Positions 17,346-27,655 of a stretch of 64,000 bases of DNA are shown here, piece by piece. This DNA comes from Haloplanus natans DSM 17983 (GTDB taxonomy: Archaea > Halobacteriota > Halobacteria > Halobacteriales > Haloferacaceae). The notes under the pieces were generated by a model. It was not told where the DNA came from and did no database searches. It worked only from the letters and a program-made list of their open reading frames with translations. The DNA lies in assembly GCF_000427685.1 (NCBI RefSeq), contig NZ_KE386573.1, forward strand, positions 2,960,938 through 3,024,937, in the 5' to 3' direction. How positions within the stretch are numbered: position 1 is the first letter of the stretch; every line of letters starts with the position of its first letter. A program made the translations under genes and the position numbers.

Positions 17346-18350
17346 ATGAGCACTGATACCCAGACCGAGACACAGAATCTGACGCTGGTACAGGCGGTAC
17401 GGGACGGTCTCCGCACCGAGATGCAACGTGACGGGGACGTGATCGTCCTCGGGGAGGACGTGGGGAAAAACGGCGGCGTGTTCCGCGCCACCGAGGGCCT
17501 CTACGAGGAGTTCGGCGACGACCGCGTGATCGACACGCCGCTCGCGGAGTCGGGGATCGTCGGCACCTCCATCGGCATGGCCGCCTACGGCCTCCGGCCG
17601 GTGCCCGAAATCCAGTTCATGGGCTTCATCTACCCCGCGTTCGACCAGATCATCAGCCACGCGGCCCGCCTGCGCACCCGGACCCGCGGGCGCTTTACCT
17701 GTCCGATGGTCGTCCGGGCGCCCTACGGCGGCGGCATCCGCGCCCCCGAACACCACTCCGAGTCGAAGGAGGCCTTCTTCGTCCACGAACCCGGGCTGAA
17801 GGTGGTGATCCCCTCGACGCCCGCCGACACCAAGGGCCTCCTCGCCTCGGCCATCCGCGACCCCGACCCCGTCATCTTCCTCGAACCCAAACTCATCTAC
17901 CGCGCGTTCCGCGAGGACGTGCCGACCGGCGAGCACACGGTCCCGCTCGGCGAGGCCGCGGTGCGTCGCGAGGGAAGCGACGTGTCCGTCTACACGTGGG
18001 GCGCGATGACCCGGCCGACGATGGAGGCCGCCGAGAACCTGGCCGCCGAAGGCGTCGAGTGTGAAGTGATCGACCTGCGGACGCTCTCGCCGCTGGATCG
18101 CGAGACCATCGTCGACTCCTTCGAGAAGACGGGCCGGGCCGCAGTCGTCCACGAGGCCCCCCGAACCGGCGGGCTCGGCGGCGAGATAACCGCGATCCTG
18201 CAGGAGGAGTCCCTGCTCTACCAGGAGGCGCCCATCGAACGAATCACCGGCTTCGACACCCCCGTCCCCCTCTACGCGCTGGAGGACTACTACCTCCCCT
18301 CGCCGACCCGGATCGAAGACGGCATCCGGGAGGTCGTCGACTTCCGATGA
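17346..18350 (+). CDS. pdhB: 2-oxoacid dehydrogenase E1 beta, 334 aa
   Basis: Transketolase-like E1 beta subunit that completes the alpha2beta2 E1. Signatures: VIVLGEDVGKNGGVFRATEG, AESGIVGTSIGMAAYGLRPV, EIQFMGFIYPAFDQIISHAA. It ends in the usual DYYLPSPTRIEDGIREVVDF. Its stop overlaps the pdhC start (ATGA), so pdhA-pdhB-pdhC are one operon. Confidence 0.95.
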   Translation: MSTDTQTETQNLTLVQAVRDGLRTEMQRDGDVIVLGEDVGKNGGVFRATEGLYEEFGDDRVIDTPLAESGIVGTSIGMAAYGLRPVPEIQFMGFIYPAFDQIISHAARLRTRTRGRFTCPMVVRAPYGGGIRAPEHHSESKEAFFVHEPGLKVVIPSTPADTKGLLASAIRDPDPVIFLEPKLIYRAFREDVPTGEHTVPLGEAAVRREGSDVSVYTWGAMTRPTMEAAENLAAEGVECEVIDLRTLSPLDRETIVDSFEKTGRAAVVHEAPRTGGLGGEITAILQEESLLYQEAPIERITGFDTPVPLYALEDYYLPSPTRIEDGIREVVDFR

Positions 18351-19858
18351 CCGTCGAGACGTTCGAACTCCCCGACGTGGGCGAGGGCGTCGCCGAGGGC
18401 GAACTCGTCCGCTGGCTGGTCGAGAAAGGGGAAGAGATCGACGAGGACCAGCCGCTCGCGGAGGTGGAGACGGACAAGGCGCTCGTCGATCTGCCCTCAC
18501 CCTTCGCGGGAACGGTGGTCGAACTGCACGCCGAGGAGGGGGAGATGGTGCCCGTGGGCACCGTCATCGTCTCCATCGACGTGGGCGGCGACGGGGACGA
18601 GGCGGAAGCGGAACCGCGATCGGAATCGGAGTCCGAGAGTGCCCCCACCGACGCCACGGTCGACGACGGGAGCGAGGCCGCCGCCGGCGGCCGCGTCTTC
18701 GCCTCCCCGAGCACCCGTCGACTGGCCCGCGAACTCGGCGTCGACATCGCTGGCGTCGAGGGATCAGGGGCGGGCGGGCGCGTCACCGGCGCGGACGTGC
18801 GGGCGGCGGCCGAGGGGACGGGCGACCCGACGCCACGGTCGGTCGACGCGTCGGCGACGAGCGTGGTGGAAGACGGCGACGAGGGGGCCGACGCCGACGA
18901 CGCCGAAACGCACCGCGAATCGGCCGACGCCGTGACGGCGGCGACGGAGGCGGCGGGCGGGATCGACGCCGCGGACCGCGACCGAACCCTCGCCGCCCCG
19001 GCGACGCGACGGCTCGCGGACGAACTCGGCGTCGACCTCGACGCGGTGCCGACCGACGAACGCCGCGACGGGGAGGCGTTCGTCACGCCCGAGAGGGTCC
19101 GGGAGTTCGCGGCGACGGCCGACGCCGACCCGACGGCGTCGGCCCCCGCCGACGGGGCGCGGCCCGGCAACCGTATCCCGTACCGCGGCGTCCGCCGCGC
19201 CATCGGCGAGCAGATGGAGCGGGCGAAATACACCGCCCCCCACGTCACCCACACCGACGAGGTGGACGTGACGCGGCTGGTGGAGACGAAGACCGAACTC
19301 GAACCGTACGCCGCCGAGGCGGACGTGTCCCTCACCTACCTCCCTTTCGTCATGCGCGCCGTGACGCGGGCGCTGCAGGAGTTCCCGCAGGTCAACGCGT
19401 CACTCGACGAGGACGCCGAGGAAATCGTCCTTCACGACGACTACAACATCGGCGTGGCGACGGCGACGGACGCGGGGCTGATGGTCCCGGTGGTCGAGGA
19501 CGTCGACACCAAGGGCCTCCTCGAACTCGCCGCCGAGACGGCAACGAAGGTCGAACGGGCACGCGACCGCTCGATCGACCGCGAGGAGATGCAGGGTGGC
19601 ACCTTCACCATCACCAACGTCGGCGTCATCGGCGGGGAGTACGCGACGCCCATCGTCAACTACCCCGAAGTCGCCATCCTGGCGCTCGGGAAAGTCGCGG
19701 AACGGCCCCGCGTCGTCGACGGCGAAGTGGTCCCCCGATACACCCTGCCGCTCTCCCTGTCGGTGGATCACCGCGTCGTCGACGGCGCCGTCGCCGCCCG
19801 ATTCACCAACCGCGTGATGGCGTTGCTCGCGGCGCCCGCGCGGTTACTGGTCGACTGA
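18347..19858 (+). CDS. pdhC: dihydrolipoyl acyltransferase E2, 503 aa, with two E1/E3-binding domains
   Basis: E2 core of the complex. The lipoyl domain (1-78) carries the acceptor K44 in ETDKALVDLP. After an acidic linker come two peripheral-subunit-binding domains: 118-152 (FASPSTRRLARELGVDIAGV) and 216-254 (AAPATRRLADELGVDLDAV). Another linker follows, then the catalytic domain (about 275-503) with SVDHRVVDGA near the end. Two binding domains are unusual; most E2 proteins have one. Its first domain lacks nothing obvious and both keep the RRLA.ELGVD core, so the extra copy may add E1 or E3 capacity. Confidence 0.95.
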   Translation: MTVETFELPDVGEGVAEGELVRWLVEKGEEIDEDQPLAEVETDKALVDLPSPFAGTVVELHAEEGEMVPVGTVIVSIDVGGDGDEAEAEPRSESESESAPTDATVDDGSEAAAGGRVFASPSTRRLARELGVDIAGVEGSGAGGRVTGADVRAAAEGTGDPTPRSVDASATSVVEDGDEGADADDAETHRESADAVTAATEAAGGIDAADRDRTLAAPATRRLADELGVDLDAVPTDERRDGEAFVTPERVREFAATADADPTASAPADGARPGNRIPYRGVRRAIGEQMERAKYTAPHVTHTDEVDVTRLVETKTELEPYAAEADVSLTYLPFVMRAVTRALQEFPQVNASLDEDAEEIVLHDDYNIGVATATDAGLMVPVVEDVDTKGLLELAAETATKVERARDRSIDREEMQGGTFTITNVGVIGGEYATPIVNYPEVAILALGKVAERPRVVDGEVVPRYTLPLSLSVDHRVVDGAVAARFTNRVMALLAAPARLLVD

Positions 19859-19955
19859 TCGACCCCGGTGTCGGTGGGCTCGGCCGAAGAAGACGCTTAA
19901 ACGCCTTGTTGCACTAAGCACGGCACTTATTCGGTCGGTGGACGCAGGGTAGGGC

Positions 19956-21173
19956 ATGACTGAGACGGTCACACTGGCGGACATCGAAGCCGCGCGCGAC
20001 CGATTCGACGACCCGGCTATCGTCAGACGGACCCCGATCGAGACGAACCGCTCGCTCTCGGAGATGTCGGGCGCGGACGTGCACCTGAAGATGGAGCATC
20101 TGCAGCGGACGGGGTCGTTCAAGACCCGCGGGGCGTACAACAAGCTGAAACAGGAGGCGGGAAGCGACAAACACGTCGTGGCGGCGAGCGCGGGCAACCA
20201 CGCCCAGGGCGTCGCGCTGGCGGCGACGACGGTGGGGCTGGAGTCGACCATCGTGATGCCGGAGAACGCTCCCCAGACGAAGGTCGACGCCACGCGGGGC
20301 TACGGCGCGACGGTCGAACTCCACGGCTCGAACTTCGGCGAGGCGATGGCCCACGCCAAGTCGCTGGCCGAGAAGCCGGGAATGCTGTTCGTCCACGCCT
20401 ACGACGACCCCGCCATCGTCGCCGGACAGGGGACGCTGGGGCTGGAGATCCACGAGCAGGTTCCGGACGTCGATACGGTGATCGTGCCCATCGGGGGCGG
20501 GGGGTTGATCGGCGGTATCAGCACGGCACTGAAGGCACTGGACGACTCGATCCGCGTGATCGGCGTGCAGGCGGAACTGGCGTCGACGGTCCACGAGAGC
20601 CTGCGCAAGGGAGCGCCGGTCGACGAGGAGTCCCCGAAGACCATCGCGGACGGCATCGCCACGGGGAGCATCTCCGAACTCACGCTCGGCCTGATCGAGG
20701 ACCACGTCGACGAAGTGGTGACGGTGAGCGACGACGACATCGCGCGGGCCATCCTCACGGTGCTCGAACGCGCCAAACAGTTGGTGGAGGGGGCGGGCGC
20801 GGCCTCGGTCGCAGCGATGCTGAGCGATCGGGTGGACGTAGAGAGCGAGACGGTCGTCCCGCTGCTCTGTGGGGGCAACATCGACATGTCGATGCTCCAG
20901 ACGGTATTGACCCACGCACTGACCGACCGGAACCAGTTGCTCCACCTCCGCATCCGCATCCGGGACCAGCCCGGCGAGATGGGCCGTATCTCGAGTATCA
21001 TCGGCGAGAAAGGCGCGAACATCCGGACTGTGAGACACGACCGCGCGGTCGGTGACCTCCACGTCGGCGACGCCTATCTGGTCTTCCAGGTGATCGCGAG
21101 CGGTGAGAACCACGCGAACGCGGTCATGGCGGCTATCAAGGACGCGGGCTACGAAGTCGAGCGCGTGAACTGA
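19956..21173 (+). CDS. ilvA: threonine ammonia-lyase (dehydratase) with ACT domain, 405 aa
   Basis: PLP enzyme converting threonine to 2-oxobutanoate and ammonia, the first step towards isoleucine or a catabolic route. PLP Lys is K56 in GSFKTRGA; the phosphate-binding Gly loop is near IGGGGLIGG. A C-terminal ACT domain (about 325-405) starts at LHLRIRIRDQPGEMGRISSI, as in catabolic/regulated forms. A TATA-like CACTTATT lies about 27-30 bases upstream. 2-oxobutanoate is a plausible substrate of the neighbouring 2-oxoacid dehydrogenase. Confidence 0.93.
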   Translation: MTETVTLADIEAARDRFDDPAIVRRTPIETNRSLSEMSGADVHLKMEHLQRTGSFKTRGAYNKLKQEAGSDKHVVAASAGNHAQGVALAATTVGLESTIVMPENAPQTKVDATRGYGATVELHGSNFGEAMAHAKSLAEKPGMLFVHAYDDPAIVAGQGTLGLEIHEQVPDVDTVIVPIGGGGLIGGISTALKALDDSIRVIGVQAELASTVHESLRKGAPVDEESPKTIADGIATGSISELTLGLIEDHVDEVVTVSDDDIARAILTVLERAKQLVEGAGAASVAAMLSDRVDVESETVVPLLCGGNIDMSMLQTVLTHALTDRNQLLHLRIRIRDQPGEMGRISSIIGEKGANIRTVRHDRAVGDLHVGDAYLVFQVIASGENHANAVMAAIKDAGYEVERVN

Positions 21174-21301
21174 GACGGATTCCCGCACAGGCGGGGGTGT
21201 CGTCACCGTCGGGGACGCTTCGCCGGACCGTCGTCGACTGCAGGTGAGCGAGGAACGGACGAACCATTACTACAGAACATGTAAAATGCTGTACAGCGTC
21301 G

Positions 21302-21309
21302 AATATATA
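21302..21309 (+). promoter_or_regulatory. TATA box of gcvPA
   Basis: AATATATA lies 27-34 bases before the gcvPA ATG at 21336, fitting a leaderless transcript. Just upstream (21271-21298) are imperfect repeats CTACAG and CTGTACAG that could bind a regulator. Confidence 0.5.
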
Positions 21310-21335
21310 CGTCGAGCGGCCTGAGTTTCGTTGAC

Positions 21336-22670
21336 ATGCCGTACGCGACTCACTCCGACGCTGAGCGATCGGCGATGCTCGACGCGGTCGGGGTATCGGA
21401 CCCCGACGAACTGTTCGACATCCCCGAATCGGTTCGGTTCGACGGCGAGTACGGGATCGAGGGCCGGTCGGAGCGGGCGACCCGCGCGGCCGTCGAGGGT
21501 ATCCTCGACGAGTCGCCCGATCTGACCGAGTTCCTCGGCGGTGGTCACTACGACCACTACGTCCCCTCCGTGGTCGATCACCTCTCGTTGCGCTCGGAGT
21601 TTCTCACCAGTTACACGCAGTACCAACCCGAGATCACACAGGGGTTCCTGCAGGCCCTGTTCGAGTTCCAGTCGCTCGTCGTGGAGTTGACCGGCCTGGG
21701 CGTCGCCAACTGCTCGATGTACGACCGCGCGACGGCGCTGGGCGAAGCCGCCCTGCTCGCCGACCGGGTGCGTCAGTCGAGCGGCGAGACGGTCCTCGTC
21801 CCCGAGAGCCTGCCCGACCGGGTGCGGTCGGTGCTTGACAACTACACCGACGGTCCGGACATCGGCGTCGACACCTACCCCACGAGCGGGGGGACGGTCG
21901 ACGTGGACGCCCTCGCCGCCCGGGTCGACGACGACGTGTCACTGGTCTACGCCGCGACGCCGAACGCCCGCGGGGTGCTCGAACCCGACCTCGGCGCGGT
22001 CGGTGACCTCGCGGCCGACCACGACGCCCTGTTCTGTGTCGGCTCCGACGCGGTTGCCCTGTCGGTGCTCGAACCCCCCGAATCGTACGGTGCGGACGTG
22101 GTCGTCGGCGACGCCGGCGTCCTCGGCCTGCCGACGACCTACGGGATGGGCCTCGGCCTCTTCGCCTGCCGCGAGGAGTTCCTCCGACAGGTGCCGGGAC
22201 GGCTCGTCGGCGCCAGCGAGGACGGCGCGGGGAATCGTGCGTACACGCTGACCCTGCAGACCCGCGAACAGCACATCCGCCGGGAGCGCGCCACCTCGAA
22301 CATCTGCACGAACCAGGCGTGGCTGGCGCTCCGGGCGGCCATCCACGCCGCGTGGCTCGGCCCAGACGGCCTCGTCGAGTTGGCCGAGGAGTGCGTGACG
22401 GGCATCGAGGAGACCTGCGAGCGGATCGACGCGCTCGACGGCTTCACCGCGCCCGTCTACGACGGCCACCACTTCCGCGAGGCGCTGGTCGACTGTGCGG
22501 AGCCTGCGAGCGACGTGATCGACCGATGCCGGGAGGCCGGTATCGCCCTCCGGACCGTCGAGGACGGCGGCGAGGAGCGACTGGCCGTCTGCGTGACCGA
22601 CACCAACCGCGAGCAGGTGGACGCGCTGCTCGACGCCCTCGCGCCCGAGACGGAGGTGCCTGCCGTATGA
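21336..22670 (+). CDS. gcvPA: glycine dehydrogenase (decarboxylating) subunit 1, 444 aa
   Basis: N-terminal half of the split P-protein of the glycine cleavage system. Signatures: [57 protein letters not shown], and [12 protein letters not shown] near the C-terminus. The PLP Lys is on subunit 2. Four-base overlap with gcvPB (ATGA) implies coupled translation. T- and H-protein genes are not in this window. Confidence 0.95.
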   Translation: MPYATHSDAERSAMLDAVGVSDPDELFDIPESVRFDGEYGIEGRSERATRAAVEGILDESPDLTEFLGGGHYDHYVPSVVDHLSLRSEFLTSYTQYQPEITQGFLQALFEFQSLVVELTGLGVANCSMYDRATALGEAALLADRVRQSSGETVLVPESLPDRVRSVLDNYTDGPDIGVDTYPTSGGTVDVDALAARVDDDVSLVYAATPNARGVLEPDLGAVGDLAADHDALFCVGSDAVALSVLEPPESYGADVVVGDAGVLGLPTTYGMGLGLFACREEFLRQVPGRLVGASEDGAGNRAYTLTLQTREQHIRRERATSNICTNQAWLALRAAIHAAWLGPDGLVELAEECVTGIEETCERIDALDGFTAPVYDGHHFREALVDCAEPASDVIDRCREAGIALRTVEDGGEERLAVCVTDTNREQVDALLDALAPETEVPAV

Positions 22671-24124
22671 GCCAGGAACGTCGCGAGCGATCCGACGACT
22701 CCGGCGAGGCGACCGATCCGCCCCACCAGCAGACGCGCTGGTACGCGGGCGGGCAGTACGAACCGCTCCTGAGCGAGAAGCGCTCGAAGTCGGTGGGCGT
22801 CGAGTCGTCGCTACCGGACGACCTGACGCGTGACGAACTCGAACTCCCCGCGCTCGCGGAGCCGGAGGTGTCCCGGCACTACACGCGGCTCTCCCAGATG
22901 AACTTCGGCATCGAATCCGGCACCATCCCGCTGGGGTCGTGTACCATGAAGTACAACCCCAAATTCACGGAGGACGTGGCGGCCCACCGGGGCAACCGGG
23001 TGCATCCCCACCGCGCCGACGCCGACAAACAGGGGGTTCTCCACCTGCTGTACGACCTCCAGGAGACGCTCGCGACCATCGGCGGGATGGACGCGGTGAC
23101 GCTCCAGCCGCCGGCGGGCGCGGCGGGCGAGTTCACGGGCATCCAGGTGGCGAAGGCCTACCACGACGCGAACGGCGACGACCGGAGCGAGGTGATCGTC
23201 CCGGAATCGGCCCACGGAACCAACTTCGCCAGCGCGTCGATGGCCGGCTACGACGTGGTCGAACTCCCGTCGAACGAGGACGGGCGCGTCGAGGTCGACG
23301 CCCTGGAGGCGGCGGTGAACGACGACACCGCCCTCCTGATGCTCACCAACCCCAACACGCTCGGGTTGTTCGAGCGGTCGATCGAGGAGATCGCCGAGAT
23401 CGTCCACGACGCGGGCGGCCTGCTCTACTACGACGGCGCGAACCTCAACTCCCTCTTGGGGAAGGCCCGCCCCGGCGACATGGGCTTCGACATCATGCAT
23501 TTCAACCTGCACAAGACGTTCGCGACGCCCCACGGCGGCGGCGGGCCGGGACAGGGGCCGATCGGCGTCGGGGAAGCCCTCGCGTCCTTCCTCCCGACCC
23601 CGCAGGTCCGCGAAACCGACGAGGGGTACGAGACGTACGAACCCGACCACACCATCGGCCGGGTCCACGAGTTCGTGGGTAACTGGCTGGTGCTGGTGAA
23701 AGCGTACGCATACATCCTGCGCCACGGCGACGAGGGGTTGGAGACCGTGAGCGAAACCGCCGTTCTCAACGCCAACTACCTCGCCTCGCGGATCGAGTAC
23801 GAGGTGCCGTACGGCCCCTTCCACCACGAGTTCGTCGCGAGCGCGGACGCCGACGCGGGCGACGTGGCGAAGTCGATGCTCGATCACGGCGTCCACCCGC
23901 CGACGACGAAGTGGCCCGAAATCGTCGACGAGGCGCTGATGACGGAGCCGACGGAGACCGAATCCAAGCGGCGACTCGACGACCTCGCGGCGGCGTTCAA
24001 CGCCGTCACGGGGATGGCCGAGGACGACCTGGCCGAGACGCCGCGGACGACGACGGCCCGGCGGATCGATCAGGCCTCCGCGGCCCGGAACCCGCGGCTG
24101 TCGTGGCACGCGCTGGACGAGTAG
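22667..24124 (+). CDS. gcvPB: glycine dehydrogenase (decarboxylating) subunit 2, 485 aa
   Basis: C-terminal half of split P-protein. The PLP Lys is in [19 protein letters not shown]; other signatures are [21 protein letters not shown], and [19 protein letters not shown]. It decarboxylates glycine and passes aminomethyl to lipoyl-GcvH. The N-terminal 30 residues are polar and disordered-looking. It is coupled to gcvPA. Confidence 0.95.
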   Translation: MSQERRERSDDSGEATDPPHQQTRWYAGGQYEPLLSEKRSKSVGVESSLPDDLTRDELELPALAEPEVSRHYTRLSQMNFGIESGTIPLGSCTMKYNPKFTEDVAAHRGNRVHPHRADADKQGVLHLLYDLQETLATIGGMDAVTLQPPAGAAGEFTGIQVAKAYHDANGDDRSEVIVPESAHGTNFASASMAGYDVVELPSNEDGRVEVDALEAAVNDDTALLMLTNPNTLGLFERSIEEIAEIVHDAGGLLYYDGANLNSLLGKARPGDMGFDIMHFNLHKTFATPHGGGGPGQGPIGVGEALASFLPTPQVRETDEGYETYEPDHTIGRVHEFVGNWLVLVKAYAYILRHGDEGLETVSETAVLNANYLASRIEYEVPYGPFHHEFVASADADAGDVAKSMLDHGVHPPTTKWPEIVDEALMTEPTETESKRRLDDLAAAFNAVTGMAEDDLAETPRTTTARRIDQASAARNPRLSWHALDE

Positions 24125-24198
24125 TCCGGGTCCCGATTTTGCGGGAACGTTTGTGAACGACCACGCTACTTATGCCGCTGTTTTCCCTGATTCGACGT

Positions 24199-25452
24199 GT
24201 GACATCGAGCCACTCGCACCTACAGGAGACCGACCCCGCGGTCGCCGAAGCCATCGCGGGCGAGGAGCGACGGCAGGAGACCAACCTGGAGATGATCGCG
24301 TCGGAGAACCACGTCTCCGAGGCGGTGATGGAGGCCCAGGGAAGCGTCATGACGAACAAGTACGCCGAGGGCTACCCCGGCGAGCGCTACTACGGCGGCT
24401 GTCAGCACATGGACACCGTCGAGACCCTCGCCATCGACCGCGCGACGGAACTCTTCGGCGCCGATCACGTCAACGTCCAGCCCCACAGCGGGACGCAGGC
24501 GAACATGGGTGTCTACTTCGCGGTGCTGGAGCCCGGCGACCGCGTCATGTCGCTGGACCTGAACCACGGCGGCCACCTCAGCCACGGCCACCACGTCAAC
24601 TTCTCCGGCCAACTCTACGAGGTCGAACAGTACGGCGTCGACCCCGAGACGGGCTACATCGACTACGACGAACTGGCCACACAGGCCGCCGAGTTCGATC
24701 CCGACATGATCGTCAGCGGCTCCTCCGCCTACCCCCGCGAGTTCGACTGGGAACGCCTCGGCGCCATCGCCGACGACGTGGGCGCCTACCACCTCTCGGA
24801 TATCGCTCACATCACCGGCCTCGTCGCCGCGGGCGTCCACTCCTCGCCCGTCGACCACGCCGACTTCGTGACGGGGAGTACGCACAAGACCATCCGCGCC
24901 GGCCGGGGCGGAATGATCATGACGACCGAAGAGTACGCCGACGCGGTGGATAAGGCCATCTTCCCCGGCGGGCAGGGCGGCCCCCTGATGCACAACATCG
25001 CGGGCAAGGCGGTCGGGTTCGGCGAGGCGCTCGAACCCGACTTCGTCGACTACGCGGAGCAGGTCGTCGCGAACGCGAAGACGCTCGTCGACGTGTTCAC
25101 CGACGCGGGCATCCAGCCGGTGTCGGGCGGGACGGACAAACACCTCCTCCTGCTGGACCTGCGGGAGTCCCATCCGGACCTCACGGGCGAGGACGCGGAG
25201 GACGCCCTCGACGACGTGGGAATCACGGTGAACAAGAACACGGTGCCCGGCGAGACGCGGTCGCCGTTCGTCACCAGCGGCATCCGCATCGGGACGCCCG
25301 CGCTCACCACGCGCGGCATGGACACCGGGGCGATGGAGACGGTGGGCGAACTGATCGTCGACCGGCTGAACAACCCCGACGACGCCGACGTGGCGAGCGA
25401 GGTTCGTGACGAAGTGGACCGGCTCTGTGCCGAATTCCCCGTCTACGAATAA
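24199..25452 (+). CDS. glyA: serine hydroxymethyltransferase, 417 aa
   Basis: PLP enzyme interconverting serine and glycine with a C1 carrier (tetrahydrofolate-type). Signatures: [35 protein letters not shown], and the PLP Lys in [15 protein letters not shown] chose GTG at 24199 because TACTTAT near 24168 has TATA spacing and because the upstream ATG 24172 would add MPLFSLIRR, which does not fit SHMT; the longer 426-aa form is the alternative. It sits between gcvPB and lpd, linking serine to the glycine cleavage system. Confidence 0.93.
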   Translation: MTSSHSHLQETDPAVAEAIAGEERRQETNLEMIASENHVSEAVMEAQGSVMTNKYAEGYPGERYYGGCQHMDTVETLAIDRATELFGADHVNVQPHSGTQANMGVYFAVLEPGDRVMSLDLNHGGHLSHGHHVNFSGQLYEVEQYGVDPETGYIDYDELATQAAEFDPDMIVSGSSAYPREFDWERLGAIADDVGAYHLSDIAHITGLVAAGVHSSPVDHADFVTGSTHKTIRAGRGGMIMTTEEYADAVDKAIFPGGQGGPLMHNIAGKAVGFGEALEPDFVDYAEQVVANAKTLVDVFTDAGIQPVSGGTDKHLLLLDLRESHPDLTGEDAEDALDDVGITVNKNTVPGETRSPFVTSGIRIGTPALTTRGMDTGAMETVGELIVDRLNNPDDADVASEVRDEVDRLCAEFPVYE

Positions 25453-25473
25453 ACGGTCGCCAATCCCTGCCAG

Positions 25474-25482
25474 TTTTTATAA
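25474..25482 (+). promoter_or_regulatory. TATA box of lpd
   Basis: TTTTTATAA lies 27-35 bases before the ATG at 25509, showing that lpd has its own promoter despite following glyA. It also supports that ATG over the one at 25500. Confidence 0.55.
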
Positions 25483-25508
25483 CCGGGCGCCTCCCGAGTG
25501 TGACCACC

Positions 25509-26933
25509 ATGGTCGTCGGAGACGTCACGACCGGAACTGAAGTACTGGTTATCGGCGCGGGACCGGGCGGCTACGTCGCCGCCATCCGTGCCGCCCAGCG
25601 CGATTTAGACGTCACGCTGGTCGAACGCGACGCCTACGGCGGCGTCTGCCTGAATCGCGGGTGTATCCCGTCGAAGGCCTACATCACCGCGACGGGGGTC
25701 GCAGAGGACGCCGCGAACGCCGAGGAGATGGGTGTGTACGCCGATCCCGTCGTCGACCTCGCGACGATGCACGAGTGGAAGGAGGGGGTCGTCGACCGCC
25801 TCACCGGCGGCGTCGAGAAGCTCTGTAAGGCAAACGGCGTCGGCCTCGTCGAAGGGACGGCGAAGTTCGAAGACGAGGGGACGGTCCGGGTCGAACACGG
25901 CGGGGAGGGTCAGGGCGCGGAGACGATGACCTTCGAGCACTGCATCGTCGCGACGGGGAGTCGACCGATCGAACTACCCGGGTTCGACTTCGCCGACGAC
26001 CCGGTCCTCGACTCGGCCGCGGCGTTGGATCTGGACACCGTCCCGGACCGCCTCGTGGTGATCGGTGCGGGCTACATCGGGATGGAGCTCTCGACGGTCT
26101 TTGCCGACCTCGGGAGCGACGTGACCGTGGTGGAGATGCTGGACGGCGTCCTCCCGGGGTACGAGGACGACGTGTCGCGGGTGGTGCGCAAGCGTGCCGA
26201 GTCGAAGGGGGTCGACTTCCAGTTCGGCGAAGGGGCGAGCGGGTGGCGCGACGCCGCCGACGGCGGTATCGTCGTCACCACGGAGACAGAGGACGGCGAG
26301 GAGTCGACGTACGGCGCCGACCGGGTGCTCGTCGCGGTGGGTCGGGAGCCGATCACCGACACCCTCGACGCCGCGAAAGTGGGGCTGGAGACGACCGACG
26401 GCGGCTTCTTCGAGACGGACGAGCGGTGTGAGACGGCCGTCGACGACATCTACGCCGTCGGCGACGTGGCCGGCGAACCGATGCTCGCCCACACGGCGTC
26501 GGCGGAAGGGATCGTGGCCGCCGAAGCCATCGCGGGCGAACCGGCGGCGTTCGACACGCGAGCCGTGCCTGCCGCCGTCTTCACCGACCCCGAAATCGCG
26601 ACGGTGGGACTGACCGAGGCGGAGGCGAAGGCGGAGGGGTTCGACCCCGTCGTCGGCGAGATGCCTTTCAACGCCAGCGGGCGGGCGCTGACGCTCGGCG
26701 AAACCGAGGGGTTCGTCAGGATCGTCGCCAGCGAGGACGGCTTCGTCCTCGGCGCACAGATCGTCGGCCCGGAGGCCTCGGAACTGATCGCGGAGCCGAC
26801 CCTCGCCATCGAGATGGGTGCGACGCTCTCGGACGTGGTGGCGACGGTCCACACCCACCCTACGCTCGCGGAGGCGGTGATGGAGGCGGCGGAGAACGCG
26901 CTCGGGCAGGCGATTCACACGCTCAATCGGTAG
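25509..26933 (+). CDS. lpd: dihydrolipoyl dehydrogenase (E3), 474 aa
   Basis: Flavoprotein disulfide reductase that reoxidises dihydrolipoyl groups with NAD+. FAD motif GAGPGG at 16-21; redox disulfide C47 and C52 in GGVCLNRGCIPSK; second nucleotide motif VIGAGYIGMELSTVFADLGS; C-terminal HTHPTLAEA with the catalytic His. In this position it can serve both the PdhABC complex (pdhA-C about 6 kb upstream) and the glycine cleavage system beside it. It has its own TATA box. Confidence 0.96.
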   Translation: MVVGDVTTGTEVLVIGAGPGGYVAAIRAAQRDLDVTLVERDAYGGVCLNRGCIPSKAYITATGVAEDAANAEEMGVYADPVVDLATMHEWKEGVVDRLTGGVEKLCKANGVGLVEGTAKFEDEGTVRVEHGGEGQGAETMTFEHCIVATGSRPIELPGFDFADDPVLDSAAALDLDTVPDRLVVIGAGYIGMELSTVFADLGSDVTVVEMLDGVLPGYEDDVSRVVRKRAESKGVDFQFGEGASGWRDAADGGIVVTTETEDGEESTYGADRVLVAVGREPITDTLDAAKVGLETTDGGFFETDERCETAVDDIYAVGDVAGEPMLAHTASAEGIVAAEAIAGEPAAFDTRAVPAAVFTDPEIATVGLTEAEAKAEGFDPVVGEMPFNASGRALTLGETEGFVRIVASEDGFVLGAQIVGPEASELIAEPTLAIEMGATLSDVVATVHTHPTLAEAVMEAAENALGQAIHTLNR

Positions 26934-27171
26934 TCGGGACGCCCCCGACGGAGGCCGTCCGCGGCCTTCGGCCCGCGTGTTCAACCGATAGTCGTTACGC
27001 GGGGGCGATCGATGCCCGATTCGTTGACGCCGACGGTTACATACGTAGCCTGTCAAGAGACGGGGGGACGACGGCGACGCCCCCGAAATCGAACACGTTC
27101 GTCGGCAGTGAGGGCGTCAAGGCTTTGCCGAACAGCAAAGTCTAATGGGATGGCCGCTCAACCTTCGGCTG

Positions 27172-27561
27172 ATGCCCACGGTAGAATACCTCAATTACGA
27201 AGTACTGGACGATCACGGCTGGGAAATGGACGACGACGACCTCTTCGAGAAGGCGGCGGACGCCGGTCTCGACGACGTCGACTACGGCTCGCTGGAGGTC
27301 AACGAGGGCGAGTACGTCCTCGAAGCGGCCGAGGCGCAGGGCTACGACTGGCCCTTCTCGTGCCGTGCCGGCGCCTGTGCGAACTGCGCGGCCATCGTCA
27401 TGGAGGGCGATCTCGATATGGACATGCAGCAGATCCTCTCCGACGAGGAAGTCGAGGAGAAGGACGTCCGGCTGACCTGCATCGGTAGCCCGACGGCGGA
27501 CGAGGTCAAACTCGTCTACAACGCGAAGCACCTCGATTACCTGCAGAACCGCGTCATCTGA
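27172..27561 (+). CDS. halophilic 2Fe-2S ferredoxin, 129 aa
   Basis: Plant-type ferredoxin with the haloarchaeal acidic N-terminal insertion. Cluster Cys: C64, C69, C72 (CRAGACANC) and C103 (LTCIGS). It likely accepts electrons from 2-oxoacid:ferredoxin oxidoreductases and other donors. ATG at 27172 ([10 protein letters not shown]) is the known ferredoxin start; an in-frame ATG at 27145 overlaps the TATA-like AAAGTCTAATG. A T-run terminator follows. Confidence 0.96.
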   Translation: MPTVEYLNYEVLDDHGWEMDDDDLFEKAADAGLDDVDYGSLEVNEGEYVLEAAEAQGYDWPFSCRAGACANCAAIVMEGDLDMDMQQILSDEEVEEKDVRLTCIGSPTADEVKLVYNAKHLDYLQNRVI

Positions 27562-27576
27562 GCCGGCAGTCTTCCG

Positions 27577-27583
27577 TTTTTTT
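27577..27583 (+). terminator. T7 run after the ferredoxin gene
   Basis: Seven Ts starting 16 bases after the stop, following GC-rich sequence. Archaeal RNA polymerase terminates at such T-runs. Confidence 0.6.
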
Positions 27584-27655
27584 GACACGCGACGACCGGT
27601 AGCGACCGCTCGGTAAGCCGGAAACCCTAATTTCTCCCCGCGTCCCTACTCGACA

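Noticed and set aside
16398-18500. 700-residue minus-strand reading frame opposite pdhA/pdhB
   Set aside because: High-GC shadow of the coding strand: Arg/Gly/Pro-rich, no domain, and fully covered by the well-supported pdhA and pdhB.
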